NCBI RefSeq assembly: GCF_014201735.1
Contig: NZ_JACHFE010000009.1
Coordinates: 62,001 to 126,000, forward strand
Direction of reading: 5' to 3'
Length of the DNA stretch: 64,000 nucleotides
Source of the DNA: Marinobacter oulmenensis
Lineage (GTDB): Bacteria; Pseudomonadota; Gammaproteobacteria; Pseudomonadales; Oleiphilaceae
In this document: one piece after another, positions 24,831 through 33,601 of the stretch
Layout of the letters: each line of letters opens with the position of its first letter
Position numbering within the stretch: the first letter of the stretch is position 1
The notes under the pieces: model-generated
Databases searched by the model: none
What the model was told of the DNA's origin: nothing
Seen by the model: the letters and a program-made list of their open reading frames with translations, nothing else
Position numbers and translations under genes: made by a program

Positions 24831-25265
24831 ATGAATGACGTTAACCTGAACAATCCGGACCTACGGCTGATCCGCTCCGGCGGTCAGTCTCCGGCGAGGG
24901 CACTGTCGTCATCTCAGGCCGAAGGCAGGATTGCCTCCGACCCTGCAGCTTCATCTCCGGGAGCCCGCCAGGTTGAGAGTCCCCGTGCGGCCAGCGAAAC
25001 ATCCAGGGCCGAACAACTGAAAGATCGCAGTGAGGATCAGAGGGAAGACCTTGGTGAAGCGGTGAGTCAACTGAATGATTTCGTGCAGAACGTGCAGCGG
25101 GACCTTCAGTTTGAGGTGGATAACGAGCTGGGGCAGACTATCGTTAAGGTAGTGGATCAGCAGACCCAGGAAGTGATTCGCCAGATTCCGGATGAAGTGG
25201 CTTTGAGGTTGGCAGAAAAATTGCAGCAGGATGAACCGCTGACGTTGTTCAACATTAAAGTGTAA
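24831..25265 (+). CDS. flaG: FlaG family protein
   Basis: A 144-residue protein. The first 80 residues are low-complexity and rich in Ser, Ala and charged residues; the C-terminal 60 residues carry the FlaG domain (DLQFEVDNELGQTIVKVVD, QEVIRQIPDEVALRLAEKL). FlaG affects filament length in several gammaproteobacteria. The position between flagellin and fliD is the usual one. Function beyond this family assignment is not settled. Confidence 0.9.
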   Translation: MNDVNLNNPDLRLIRSGGQSPARALSSSQAEGRIASDPAASSPGARQVESPRAASETSRAEQLKDRSEDQREDLGEAVSQLNDFVQNVQRDLQFEVDNELGQTIVKVVDQQTQEVIRQIPDEVALRLAEKLQQDEPLTLFNIKV

Positions 25266-25307
25266 AAGCTTGCCGCTTGAGCGGTTATGTTATCAACGGT
25301 ATTTCAG

Positions 25308-25339
25308 CACCGCCGCCTCCTCGGGAGCCGGCGGTGTTT
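25308..25339 (+). terminator. hairpin after flaG
   Basis: An 8-bp stem (CACCGCCG/CGGCGGTG) with a 13-base GC-rich loop and a short T run, just before the fliD promoter. Confidence 0.55.
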
Positions 25340-25378
25340 CTGGTTTTGGGGATAGGTACGGATTTTTACGGACGGCGG

Positions 25379-25405
25379 TAAAGTTTTGCCGCTTCCTGTC
25401 GTTAA
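25379..25405 (+). promoter_or_regulatory. sigma-28 (FliA) promoter of fliD
   Basis: TAAAGTTT, 11 bases, GTCGTTAA: the -35 is a perfect match and the -10 differs from GCCGATAA at two positions. It ends 42 bases before the fliD start. Confidence 0.75.
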
Positions 25406-25447
25406 ACGGGTTAGTAAAGAGATTCGCCCCCTTGAGGAGGCTTGGTT

Positions 25448-27430
25448 ATGGCAGGTATTTCATCGTTGGGAATCGGGTCCGGGGTTTTGAATTCGGATCT
25501 TGTGGACCAGTTGGTCGCTGCCGAGCGCAAACCGACGGAAGAGCGGCTGGCGGGCAAGACGCAGAAAGCCGAGGCGATGCTGTCCGCCTATGGACAGCTA
25601 CGTAGCGCCGTAACGGAACTTCGGCTACCGATGCGTCAACTGAGTTCTGCCGATAACCTCAAGGCCTTCTCTGCCTCCTCCTCCAATGAAGACATCGGCG
25701 TATCGGTGGATAGCTCCAGGGCCAGCCGGGGCACTTATACCGTCGATGTCACCAGTTTGGCGTCAGCTCAGGCACTGGCCTCCCGTGATGTGTTTGCTGA
25801 CCGGGACTCCACAAGTGTCGGTCAGGGTACGCTCGAACTGTCTGTGGGTGACAAGGTCACCAGCATCACCATTGACTCGAGTAACGACACGCTACAGGGC
25901 CTGGCCAATGCGATTAACGAGGCTAATGCAGGTGTGTCTGCCGGTGTCATTGACACAGGGAATGGGTTCCAGCTTGTCATGTCAGCGGATGAAACAGGGA
26001 CCGCCAATGCGGTCAGTATCTCTGTTACTGATGACGATGGTGGTACCAATACGGATAACCTGGGCCTGTCCCGTTTTGCTTTCAATAGCGGTATGGATGC
26101 GGATTCCGGGCTGACAGAAACCATCGCCGCCAGTGACGCGGTGATGGAGATCAACGGTATTCAGGTCACCCGGTCCAGTAATACCTTTGAGAATGTGATT
26201 GATGGTCTGACGTTTGATATCACCGCGGAAGGAACCTCGACGGTCAAGGTGACTCAGGATTTTGGTGCGGTGAGCGATCGGGTTCAGAGCTTTGTTGAAC
26301 AGTTCAACGCTCTTCAGTCCACCATTGATGGCCTGGCTGGTTACGATGCCGAGTCCGGTGTTGGCGGATTGCTGACGGGTGATTCCACCGTCCGCAACAT
26401 CCAGAATGAGTTGCGAAGCATTTTGACCCGTGTGGTGCCGGGCATGGAAAATGCCAGGGTTCGCAGTCTTGCTGATGTGGGGATCACGACCGACTGGGAG
26501 ACCGGTGGGCTTGAGTTTGACCGCGCCCAGTTTGAAAAGATGCTCAAAGCATACCCGGACGATGTGACCGCACTGTTCGCCGAGCAAGGGCGAACCAGCG
26601 ATGGTCAGGTGGAATTTGTTCGCAGTGGCCTGGATACCGAAGCGGGTACATACGATATCAATGTTACCCAGGCCGCCACTCGTGGTCAGCTTACGGCCGG
26701 TGCTGCCCTTGGCGATGACTTCTCAATCAGTGATGCCAATGACGAGCTCTCGCTCAAGGTCAATGGCAACCTGTCAGTCGACCTGAAACTGACGCAGGGA
26801 ACCAATATTTCCCAGCAGGCATTGCTGGATGATATTCAGGCGCAACTGGATGGCAATAATGCATTGAATGCGGCAGGCGTCTCAGTCCAGGCAGCGCTTG
26901 ATGATGACGGCAATCTGACGTTTACCTCCTCCCGGTACGGTTCTGAATCGAGTGTGGTGCTGGAATCGGCGGAAGACGCAGCTACGTTTGGATTGGGGAG
27001 TAATACCAGCACTGACGGCGTAGATATAGCCGGTACGATTGATGGTCGCGTCGCAAGAGGGGATGGCCAGGTTCTGTTCCTGAATTCCGGTGAGGGCGGC
27101 GCTTCCGGCCTGCAGGTCCGGATTCTTGGAGACCAGACGGGGGATCGGGGTTCCATTACCTTCGTTGAAGGGGTTGGTGAGCGCACGGTTGATACGGTAA
27201 CCCGAATGGTTGGTAGCGAGGGTGTGTTTTCCTCGCGGACCGAGAGTCTGAACCGTGATCTGGAGGAAATCCAGGAAAACCAGGCCCGGCTTGAAGAGCG
27301 TATCGCGGCTTATCGTGAGCGGTTGGTCAGTCAGTTCAGTTCAGCGGACTCGTTGATCTCACAGCTTAACAGCACACGGGATTATGTCAGTCAGCAACTG
27401 GCATCATTGGCACCGAGCAACAGCGAATAA
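25448..27430 (+). CDS. fliD: flagellar filament cap protein FliD (HAP2)
   Basis: A 660-residue filament cap protein. The N-terminus MAGISSLGIGSGVLNSDLV is the typical FliD start, and the C-terminus has the long coiled coil (ESLNRDLEEIQENQARLEER) and QFSSADSLISQLNSTRDY. FliD sits at the filament tip and helps flagellin subunits fold into place. ATG 25448 is chosen over an in-frame TTG 6 bases earlier because of GAGGAGG at 25433-25439. It is somewhat longer than many FliD proteins; the variable centre accounts for the difference. fliS follows after 70 bases. Confidence 0.95.
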   Translation: MAGISSLGIGSGVLNSDLVDQLVAAERKPTEERLAGKTQKAEAMLSAYGQLRSAVTELRLPMRQLSSADNLKAFSASSSNEDIGVSVDSSRASRGTYTVDVTSLASAQALASRDVFADRDSTSVGQGTLELSVGDKVTSITIDSSNDTLQGLANAINEANAGVSAGVIDTGNGFQLVMSADETGTANAVSISVTDDDGGTNTDNLGLSRFAFNSGMDADSGLTETIAASDAVMEINGIQVTRSSNTFENVIDGLTFDITAEGTSTVKVTQDFGAVSDRVQSFVEQFNALQSTIDGLAGYDAESGVGGLLTGDSTVRNIQNELRSILTRVVPGMENARVRSLADVGITTDWETGGLEFDRAQFEKMLKAYPDDVTALFAEQGRTSDGQVEFVRSGLDTEAGTYDINVTQAATRGQLTAGAALGDDFSISDANDELSLKVNGNLSVDLKLTQGTNISQQALLDDIQAQLDGNNALNAAGVSVQAALDDDGNLTFTSSRYGSESSVVLESAEDAATFGLGSNTSTDGVDIAGTIDGRVARGDGQVLFLNSGEGGASGLQVRILGDQTGDRGSITFVEGVGERTVDTVTRMVGSEGVFSSRTESLNRDLEEIQENQARLEERIAAYRERLVSQFSSADSLISQLNSTRDYVSQQLASLAPSNSE

Positions 27431-27500
27431 AGTTATCAGCTTTCCGGGCCGGCGAGTTCGGGGACAAAGAAAACCGGTAACACGGTAAAAGAGGTTAGTT

Positions 27501-27908
27501 ATGAACGGATTGCAGGCATATCAGCGTGTTAATACCCAGACCAGCATCACCGATGCGGATCCGCACAAGCTGATTCAGCTTCTGTATAACGGTGCCATTG
27601 AGCGCATTAATATGGCCAAGGCCCGGATGCAGGCGAAGGATTATGCGGGCAAGGCCCAACTGATCAACAAAGCCATCGAAATCATCGGCGGCCTGCGTGC
27701 CTTCCTCGATTTCGAAAAGGGGGGTGAGTTGTCGCCACGGCTGGAAGCGCTTTACGACTACATGGAGCGCACCCTGCTGGATGCCAGCGTCAAGAACGAT
27801 GTCGCCAAGCTGGATGAGGTTCTGGACCTGCTGCGTTCGGTCAAGGAAGGCTGGGACGGCATCCGTGAGGAAGCGGTTAACAGCCAGGCCCAGCAGGCAG
27901 CTGTTTAA
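27501..27908 (+). CDS. fliS: flagellin export chaperone FliS
   Basis: A 135-residue helical protein with the FliS pattern: AYQRVNTQTSITDADPHKLI at the N-terminus and LLYNGAIERINMAKARMQ next. FliS binds the C-terminus of newly made flagellin in the cytoplasm, stops early polymerisation and delivers it to the export gate. Placement after fliD is standard. Confidence 0.95.
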   Translation: MNGLQAYQRVNTQTSITDADPHKLIQLLYNGAIERINMAKARMQAKDYAGKAQLINKAIEIIGGLRAFLDFEKGGELSPRLEALYDYMERTLLDASVKNDVAKLDEVLDLLRSVKEGWDGIREEAVNSQAQQAAV

Positions 27909-27919
27909 TCCTTCTGTTT

Positions 27920-27952
27920 CTCACTCTCCTGCCGCCTGCGCAGGAGGGTGAG
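27920..27952 (+). terminator. strong hairpin after fliS
   Basis: A 13-bp stem (one T-G pair) with a 7-base loop, 12 bases after the fliS stop. No U-tract follows, so termination may be Rho-assisted. Confidence 0.45.
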
Positions 27953-28043
27953 GGGATTCCCCCGATAGCCAATCCCCCCGTACTCCCGTACAATACCGCC
28001 CTTATTTTCAATACATCCATTCTGTTCAGTCTGGAGCAAGGGC

Positions 28044-29255
28044 ATGTCTGATATCAAAAAGGTGGTTCTGGCCTATTCCGGTGGCCTGGATACTTCCGTC
28101 ATCGTACGGTGGTTGCAGGATACCTACGATTGTGAGGTGGTGACCTTCACCGCTGACATCGGCCAGGGTGAGGAAGTGGAGCCGGCGCGGGCGAAAGCCG
28201 AGGCGCTGGGTGTCAAGGAAATCTACATCGAGGACCTGCGCGAGGAATACGTTCGCGACTATGTATTCCCGATGTTCCGCGCCAATGCCATCTATGAGGG
28301 CGAGTACCTGCTGGGTACCTCTATTGCCCGCCCGCTGATCTCCCGCCGACTGATCGAGATTGCCAACGAAACCGGCGCTGACGCTATTTCCCACGGCGCC
28401 ACCGGCAAGGGTAACGACCAGGTCCGTTTCGAGCTGGGTGCCTACGCACTGAAGCCGGGTGTCAAGGTGATTGCGCCGTGGCGTGAGTGGGACCTGAACT
28501 CCCGCGAAAAGCTCATGGCCTACTGTGATGAGCGCAATATCCCGGTGGAGAAAAAGAAAGGCAAGAGCCCGTACTCCATGGATGCCAACCTGCTGCACAT
28601 CTCCTACGAGGGCATCAACCTGGAGGATCCCTGGGCCGAAGCCGAGGAAGACATGTGGCGCTGGAGTGTCTCTCCGGAGCAGGCGCCGGATGAGCCCACC
28701 TACATTGAGCTCTCCTACAAAAAAGGCGACATCGTGGCCGTTGATGGCCAGGACATGAAGCCTCACGAGGTGCTGGAACACCTGAACAAGGTGGCCGGAG
28801 CCAACGGTATTGGCCGGATCGATATTGTCGAGAACCGTTACGTGGGCATGAAGTCCCGTGGCTGTTACGAAACGCCGGGCGGCACCATCATGCTGCGTGC
28901 ACACAGGGCTATTGAGTCCATCACCCTGGACCGGGAAGTGGCCCACCTGAAGGACAGCATCATGCCGCGCTACGCCGAGGTGATCTACAACGGTTACTGG
29001 TGGTCACCGGAGCGTGAGGCTCTGCAGGCGCTGATTGATACCACCCAGGAATACGTGAATGGCACCGTTCGGCTGAAACTGTACAAGGGCAACGTTGAAG
29101 TGGTTGGCCGTAAGTCTGACGATTCGCTGTTTGACGAGAAGATCGCCACTTTCGAGGAAGATGAAGGTGCGTACGATCAGAAAGACGCGGAAGGCTTCAT
29201 CAAGCTCAACGCCCTGCGCCTTCGGATTGCGGCGAGCAAGGGCCGCAAGCTTTAA
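28044..29255 (+). CDS. argG: argininosuccinate synthase
   Basis: A 403-residue ArgG of the standard bacterial length. The ATP-binding PP-loop is AYSGGLDTS at residues 10-18, followed by TADIGQGEE and the citrulline/aspartate-binding [14 protein letters not shown]. It joins citrulline and aspartate with ATP to give argininosuccinate in arginine synthesis. It has its own terminators and is not co-transcribed with the flagellar genes. Codons are strongly biased, suggesting good expression. Confidence 0.98.
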   Translation: MSDIKKVVLAYSGGLDTSVIVRWLQDTYDCEVVTFTADIGQGEEVEPARAKAEALGVKEIYIEDLREEYVRDYVFPMFRANAIYEGEYLLGTSIARPLISRRLIEIANETGADAISHGATGKGNDQVRFELGAYALKPGVKVIAPWREWDLNSREKLMAYCDERNIPVEKKKGKSPYSMDANLLHISYEGINLEDPWAEAEEDMWRWSVSPEQAPDEPTYIELSYKKGDIVAVDGQDMKPHEVLEHLNKVAGANGIGRIDIVENRYVGMKSRGCYETPGGTIMLRAHRAIESITLDREVAHLKDSIMPRYAEVIYNGYWWSPEREALQALIDTTQEYVNGTVRLKLYKGNVEVVGRKSDDSLFDEKIATFEEDEGAYDQKDAEGFIKLNALRLRIAASKGRKL

Positions 29256-29272
29256 ACCGCAAAGGCTATAAC

Positions 29273-29295
29273 CCCCCTTTCCTCAGGAAAGGGGG
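29273..29295 (+). terminator. first intrinsic hairpin after argG
   Basis: A perfect 10-bp stem (CCCCCTTTCC/GGAAAGGGGG) with a 3-base TCA loop, 17 bases after the stop codon. Confidence 0.7.
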
Positions 29296-29304
29296 CGCTT
29301 TATG

Positions 29305-29336
29305 AAACGCCCGGCAGATGCTGGGCGTTTCTGTTT
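29305..29336 (+). terminator. second intrinsic terminator after argG
   Basis: An 8-bp stem (AAACGCCC/GGGCGTTT), 10-base loop, then CTGTTTT. The two terminators in tandem make read-through into yajQ unlikely. Confidence 0.75.
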
Positions 29337-29391
29337 TAATCATGCGATACTGCCCCGCATTGCGACGGGCTCTTCTGGAGATTGAACGACC

Positions 29392-29874
29392 ATGCCTTCC
29401 TTCGACATCGTATCCGAAACCGACATGCACGAAGTCACCAACGCGGTGGACCAGGCCAAGCGGGACCTGGGCAATCGCTGGGATTTCAAGAACGTGGACG
29501 CCGACTTCGAGTTGAGCGACAAGACCATCACGGTCAGCGCTGAGCAGGAGTTCCAGCTGGAACAGCTTAAAGAAATGCTGCGGATGGCCTTCGCCAAACG
29601 CCAGATTGACCCACGTGCCCTGGCTGAGGAAGGCGACAGCAAGGCCGGCAAACTGATCAAGCAGCATTACACCCTCAAGCAGGGCATCGAAACCGACATG
29701 GCCAAGAAAATCGTGAAGATGATCAAGGACCAGAAGATGAAGGTTCAGGCCAGCATCCAGGGCGACAAGGTGCGGGTAACTGGCAAAAAGCGCGACGACC
29801 TGCAGCAGGCCATCGCCATGCTGAGAGAAGCCGAGCTGGATATTCCGCTGCAGTTCAACAACTTCCGCGATTAA
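29392..29874 (+). CDS. yajQ: YajQ family nucleotide-binding protein
   Basis: A 160-residue YajQ (UPF0234) with the family start [20 protein letters not shown] and the ending [13 protein letters not shown]. The fold is two RNA-binding-like alpha/beta domains. Xanthomonas and Pseudomonas homologues bind cyclic di-GMP and control transcription with a LysR partner; the E. coli protein binds nucleotides. Which role holds here is not visible. Confidence 0.95.
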   Translation: MPSFDIVSETDMHEVTNAVDQAKRDLGNRWDFKNVDADFELSDKTITVSAEQEFQLEQLKEMLRMAFAKRQIDPRALAEEGDSKAGKLIKQHYTLKQGIETDMAKKIVKMIKDQKMKVQASIQGDKVRVTGKKRDDLQQAIAMLREAELDIPLQFNNFRD

Positions 29875-29889
29875 TTCCGGAGGCCTGAT

Positions 29890-31287
29890 ATTTTCTCCCC
29901 TGACCGCCTGGCCCTGTTGAAAGAGACGCTCTACGTCTACACCCGGTGGCAGGTGATTGCCCTGCTGTTTCTGGGGTTCTCCGCCGGGCTGCCGTTTCTT
30001 CTGGTGTTCTCCACGCTCAATGCCCGGCTGGCCGACGTCGGCGTGGAGACGGCCACCATCGGATTTTTCAGTTGGCTGGGTATTACCTACTCGATCAAGG
30101 TGTTCTGGGCGCCCGTTGTCGATCGACTGAAACTCCCGGTCCTGGACCGACTGTTTGGCAAGCGGCGCAGCTGGATCCTGCTGGCGCAGTCGGGTATTGC
30201 CACCGGGCTTTACCTGATGGCGACGGTGGATCCGGTCAGCGCGACGGAAACCCTCGCGCTCTGTGGTCTGTTGGTGGCGTTTTCTTCCGCGACTCAGGAT
30301 GTGGCTATTGATGCCTATCGAATCGAGATTGCCGAAGAGCGGCTGCAGGCGGCGTTGGCGGCCACCTATATTTTTGGCTACCGCCTGGCGTTGCTGGTAG
30401 CTGGCGCCGGGGCCTTGTACCTGGCCGAGTATTTCTCCTGGACGGTGTCCTATCAGGTGATGGCTGCGTTGGTCGGAGTCGGGGCACTGACGGTTCTGGT
30501 GTCGCGGGAACCCGCGGTGAATCACTTTGCCGCCGCCAGTGATATTGCCGAAAAAGTGAAAGCCGAAGCTGACCGGCGGGCTCACCTTCCACCTGCTCTG
30601 GCCCGGTTTGCGGGCTGGTTCTATGCTGCCATTGCCGGGCCCTTCCTGGATTTTTTCCGCCGGTATCGGGAGCTGGCCATTAACATTCTGGTGCTGGTGG
30701 CGGTCTATCGGATATCCGACATTGCGATGGGTGTGATGGCCAACCCCTTCTATCTGGATTTCATGGGCTTCTCCAAAACCCAGGTTGCCAATGTCACCAA
30801 AATCTTCGGCTTCTTCATGACCATCGCCGGCTCGTTACTGGGTGGCGTGCTGGTGGTGCGTTACGGGGTGCGCAAGATCCTGCTGGCCGGCGCCATCATG
30901 ACGGCCGCTACCAACCTGTTGTTCGTTGTTCTGGCCCAGTACCCACCGGATGTGGCGACGCTTGCGGTGGTGGTCAGCGCCGATAATCTATCCGGCGGCA
31001 TTGCCAATGTCGCGCTGATTGCCTGGCTCTCCAGTATGACCAGCGCTTCGTTCACCGCTACGCAGTACGCGCTGTTCAGCTCACTGATGACCTTGCCGGG
31101 CAAATTCCTGGGTGGCTTTTCGGGGATTGTCGTGGCCGATTTTGGCTACGCCGAGTTTTTTGCTCTTGCCGGTTTGATGGGCGTTCCCGCAATCCTGCTC
31201 GTACTGTTCATGATGAAGCACGGCGCCCGGCTGGATGCCCTGGCGCCGCCCAAAGATGACGATGCACTGGTCAGGACGAACAGCTGA
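29890..31287 (+). CDS. AmpG-like MFS transporter
   Basis: A 12-helix major facilitator protein of about 465 residues resembling AmpG, the muropeptide permease that imports anhydro-muropeptides for recycling. Typical segments are LLFLGFSAGLPFLLVFSTLN, an ATQDVAIDAYR motif in helix 4, and a late AALSSMTSASFTATQYAL-like region. The start is unusual: an ATT at 29890 stands 6 bases after a clean GGAGG (29879-29883) and gives a longer N-terminus, whereas the first conventional start, TTG 29917, has no ribosome site. The 3' end overlaps selO on the other strand by 17 bases. Substrate is inferred from family. Confidence 0.8.
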   Translation: MFSPDRLALLKETLYVYTRWQVIALLFLGFSAGLPFLLVFSTLNARLADVGVETATIGFFSWLGITYSIKVFWAPVVDRLKLPVLDRLFGKRRSWILLAQSGIATGLYLMATVDPVSATETLALCGLLVAFSSATQDVAIDAYRIEIAEERLQAALAATYIFGYRLALLVAGAGALYLAEYFSWTVSYQVMAALVGVGALTVLVSREPAVNHFAAASDIAEKVKAEADRRAHLPPALARFAGWFYAAIAGPFLDFFRRYRELAINILVLVAVYRISDIAMGVMANPFYLDFMGFSKTQVANVTKIFGFFMTIAGSLLGGVLVVRYGVRKILLAGAIMTAATNLLFVVLAQYPPDVATLAVVVSADNLSGGIANVALIAWLSSMTSASFTATQYALFSSLMTLPGKFLGGFSGIVVADFGYAEFFALAGLMGVPAILLVLFMMKHGARLDALAPPKDDDALVRTNS

Positions 31288-32725
31288 TGTTCAGGTGCTT
31301 GCCCCATTCCGGGGGCAGCGCCGCGTAGTGTTCGAACTCTGGCTGTTCGTCAAACGGCTTCTCAAGTACAGCAATTAGTTCTTTCATTGGGCCGTAGTCG
31401 CCGTTGGCCGCTTCCATGATGACCTGCTGGGCCAGGTAGTTGCGCAGGATGTACTTCGGGTTTACCCCGCGCATGGCGTATTCGCGCTCGTCGTGGGCGC
31501 GGTTTTCCCGGGTCAGTCTTTCCTCATAACGTTCAAGCCACTCGTCCGCGACGCTGCGGTCGATGAACAGATCCCGCACGGGTGATGTGCCGTGGCGATG
31601 GAGGTTGGACAGGGCCCGGAAGAACCGGGTGTAGTCCACGCTGTGTTCATGCAGCATGGTCAGGGTATCCATGATCAGCCGCAGGTCATTGTCCTCCGGC
31701 TCCGCCAGGCCCAGCTTGTCCCGCATGTTCTGTTCGAACCGCTGGTTGTAGGCCGCTTCGTACTGCTTCAGTCCTTCCCGGACTTTGTCCTCACCCATTG
31801 CCGGTAACAGGGCGTTGGCCAGGTACTGGCAGTTGGTGAAGCCCACCTGGGGTTGGCGGTTGTAGGCGTAGCGGCCTTCGTGATCGCTATGATTGCAGAC
31901 AAATCCGGCGTCGAAATCGTCCAGGAAAGCATAGGGGCCGTAGTCGAAGGTATCGCCGATGATGGACATGTTGTCGCTGTTCATCACTCCGTGGCAGAAG
32001 CCGACGGTCTGCCAGTCGGCAATCAGCCGGGCGGTGCGCTCAACGACTTCTGCAAACCAGCGCTGGTGTCGCTGTTCCCGGGGTAGCTCAATCAGGTGAG
32101 GGTAGTGCAGGGCGATGACGTGTTCGATGAGGGTTTCGATGGCGTTCGGGCCCTCATGGTAAGCGGCGAACTCGAAATGCCCGAAACGGATATGACTGTG
32201 AGCCACTCTCATGAGCGTGGCCGCGGTTTCAATGGATTCCCGCCGGACCGGGTCTGTGGCACTGACCATAAACAGGGCGCGGGTGGTGGCAATGCCCAGG
32301 CCGTTCATGGCTTCGGAACACAGGTATTCGCGGATCGTGGAGCGCAGAACGGCCCGGCCATCGCCGAAGCGGGAATAGGGCGTTGTGCCGGCCCCCTTCA
32401 AGTGCCAGTCCCATCGGGTGCCGTCCGGTCCGACGGTTTCCCAGAGCAGCAGCCCCCGGCCGTCACCCAGCTCCGGGTTGTACATGCCAAACTGGTGTCC
32501 GGTGTATTTCATGGCAACCGGTTCCATGCCTTCAAGCAGTTCTCTGCCGGCGCCGACACCGGCCCAGTCCTGTTCGTTGCGGACATGAAATCCCATGGTG
32601 TCGGCCAGCTTGTGATTGAAGCAGACGACCCGGGCACCACTCACGGGCTTTGGTGGCTGGACGGTGTAGAAGCTGTCCGGCAACTCCAGGTACCGATGTT
32701 CTATCCTGAATGTGTCGGGGGTCAT
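31271..32725 (-). CDS. selO: protein adenylyltransferase SelO (YdiU)
   Basis: A 484-residue pseudokinase that transfers AMP from ATP to Ser/Thr/Tyr of redox proteins. Family motifs are GDGRGLLLWE, KGAGTTPYSRFGDGRAVLRS, the inverted catalytic region HGVMNSDNMS and DYGPYAFLDDF. It ends Cys-Ser-Ser; animal SelO has selenocysteine at that Cys, and the E. coli enzyme uses Cys. ATG 32725 is chosen from alignment memory of the family start; the frame is open 56 codons further upstream but that reaches into the divergent neighbour's 5' end. Confidence 0.93.
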   Translation of the reverse strand: MTPDTFRIEHRYLELPDSFYTVQPPKPVSGARVVCFNHKLADTMGFHVRNEQDWAGVGAGRELLEGMEPVAMKYTGHQFGMYNPELGDGRGLLLWETVGPDGTRWDWHLKGAGTTPYSRFGDGRAVLRSTIREYLCSEAMNGLGIATTRALFMVSATDPVRRESIETAATLMRVAHSHIRFGHFEFAAYHEGPNAIETLIEHVIALHYPHLIELPREQRHQRWFAEVVERTARLIADWQTVGFCHGVMNSDNMSIIGDTFDYGPYAFLDDFDAGFVCNHSDHEGRYAYNRQPQVGFTNCQYLANALLPAMGEDKVREGLKQYEAAYNQRFEQNMRDKLGLAEPEDNDLRLIMDTLTMLHEHSVDYTRFFRALSNLHRHGTSPVRDLFIDRSVADEWLERYEERLTRENRAHDEREYAMRGVNPKYILRNYLAQQVIMEAANGDYGPMKELIAVLEKPFDEQPEFEHYAALPPEWGKHLNISCSS

Positions 32726-32785
32726 ACTCTGGCCTGTTTCTTGAATCATACTGTAGTAACTCAGGTTGAAGGGCAGGCTGGTCAA

Positions 32786-33586
32786 ATGCAACCACGTCTC
32801 ATTGTTTTCACGGATCTGGATGGCACCCTTCTGGATCATCACAGCTACAGTTGGCGGGCGGCTATGCCGGCTGTATCCCGGCTGTGTGGCCATGGCATTC
32901 CGCTGATACTGAACTCCAGCAAAACTGCGGCAGAGATATCGGAATTGCAGCGAACGATGGGGCTAAGAGCCCCGTTTATTGTCGAGAATGGTGCAGCGGT
33001 GGTGATTCCCCAGGGATGTCTGGGCAATGACGACGACGAAGTGGTTCATTTCGGTGCCAGCCACGAGGAAGTTATTCGCTCACTTTTGGTGCGCAGAGAG
33101 GCGGGCGCTCATTTTCGGTGCTTTCACGATATGTCGGTTGACGAACTCGTACAACTGACCGGCCTTTCCGCCCACGGGGCCGAGCAGGCGAAACAGCGGC
33201 TCGGGACAGAGCCGCTGCTATGGGAAGGATCCGATGAGGAACTGGTCGATTTCCGGACCGCGCTGAAGGGGGATGGCCTCCGACTGGTGCAGGGTGGTCG
33301 GTTCCTGCACGCCATGGGGCGCTTTGACAAGGCAGACGGTGCCCGTTTCCTGCTTGAACGATACCGCGAACATTATGGCGATACACCACTGGTGTCCATC
33401 GCCCTGGGTGACAGCCCGAATGACCAGCGTATGCTGGAAGAAGCGGACATCCCGGTGGTCATCCGGGGCGTCAACAGCGACCAGCTTGAACTGCCGGCTT
33501 CAAGCCGGCCCATGCGTTCGCTCAAGCCCGGCCCCGAGGGCTGGAATGAATGTGTACTGAACCTGTTGTTCGAGTACGGCTACTGA
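32786..33586 (+). CDS. HAD phosphatase, mannosyl/glucosyl-3-phosphoglycerate phosphatase type
   Basis: A 266-residue HAD phosphatase with DLDGTLLD near residue 10, ILNSSKTAAEI as motif II, a Lys in KADGARF and GDSPNDQRML as motif IV, matching the MPGP/YedP branch. The next gene is a glucosyl-3-phosphoglycerate-synthase-like glycosyltransferase 15 bases away, so the product most likely dephosphorylates glucosyl-3-phosphoglycerate to the solute glucosylglycerate. It is divergent from selO, 60 bases away. Mannosyl-3-phosphoglycerate is the alternative substrate. Confidence 0.85.
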   Translation: MQPRLIVFTDLDGTLLDHHSYSWRAAMPAVSRLCGHGIPLILNSSKTAAEISELQRTMGLRAPFIVENGAAVVIPQGCLGNDDDEVVHFGASHEEVIRSLLVRREAGAHFRCFHDMSVDELVQLTGLSAHGAEQAKQRLGTEPLLWEGSDEELVDFRTALKGDGLRLVQGGRFLHAMGRFDKADGARFLLERYREHYGDTPLVSIALGDSPNDQRMLEEADIPVVIRGVNSDQLELPASSRPMRSLKPGPEGWNECVLNLLFEYGY

Positions 33587-33601
33587 CAAAGGAGAGCCGC
33601 C

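Noticed and set aside
25270..25605. 111-codon frame between flaG and fliD
   Set aside because: It crosses a terminator and the fliD promoter and ends inside fliD; no ribosome site.
28026..28946. 306-codon minus-strand open frame opposite argG
   Set aside because: A shadow of argG codon bias with no family pattern.
29266..30585. 439-codon minus-strand open frame
   Set aside because: It is antisense to yajQ and the AmpG-like gene, has no recognisable protein pattern and arises from G+C codon bias.
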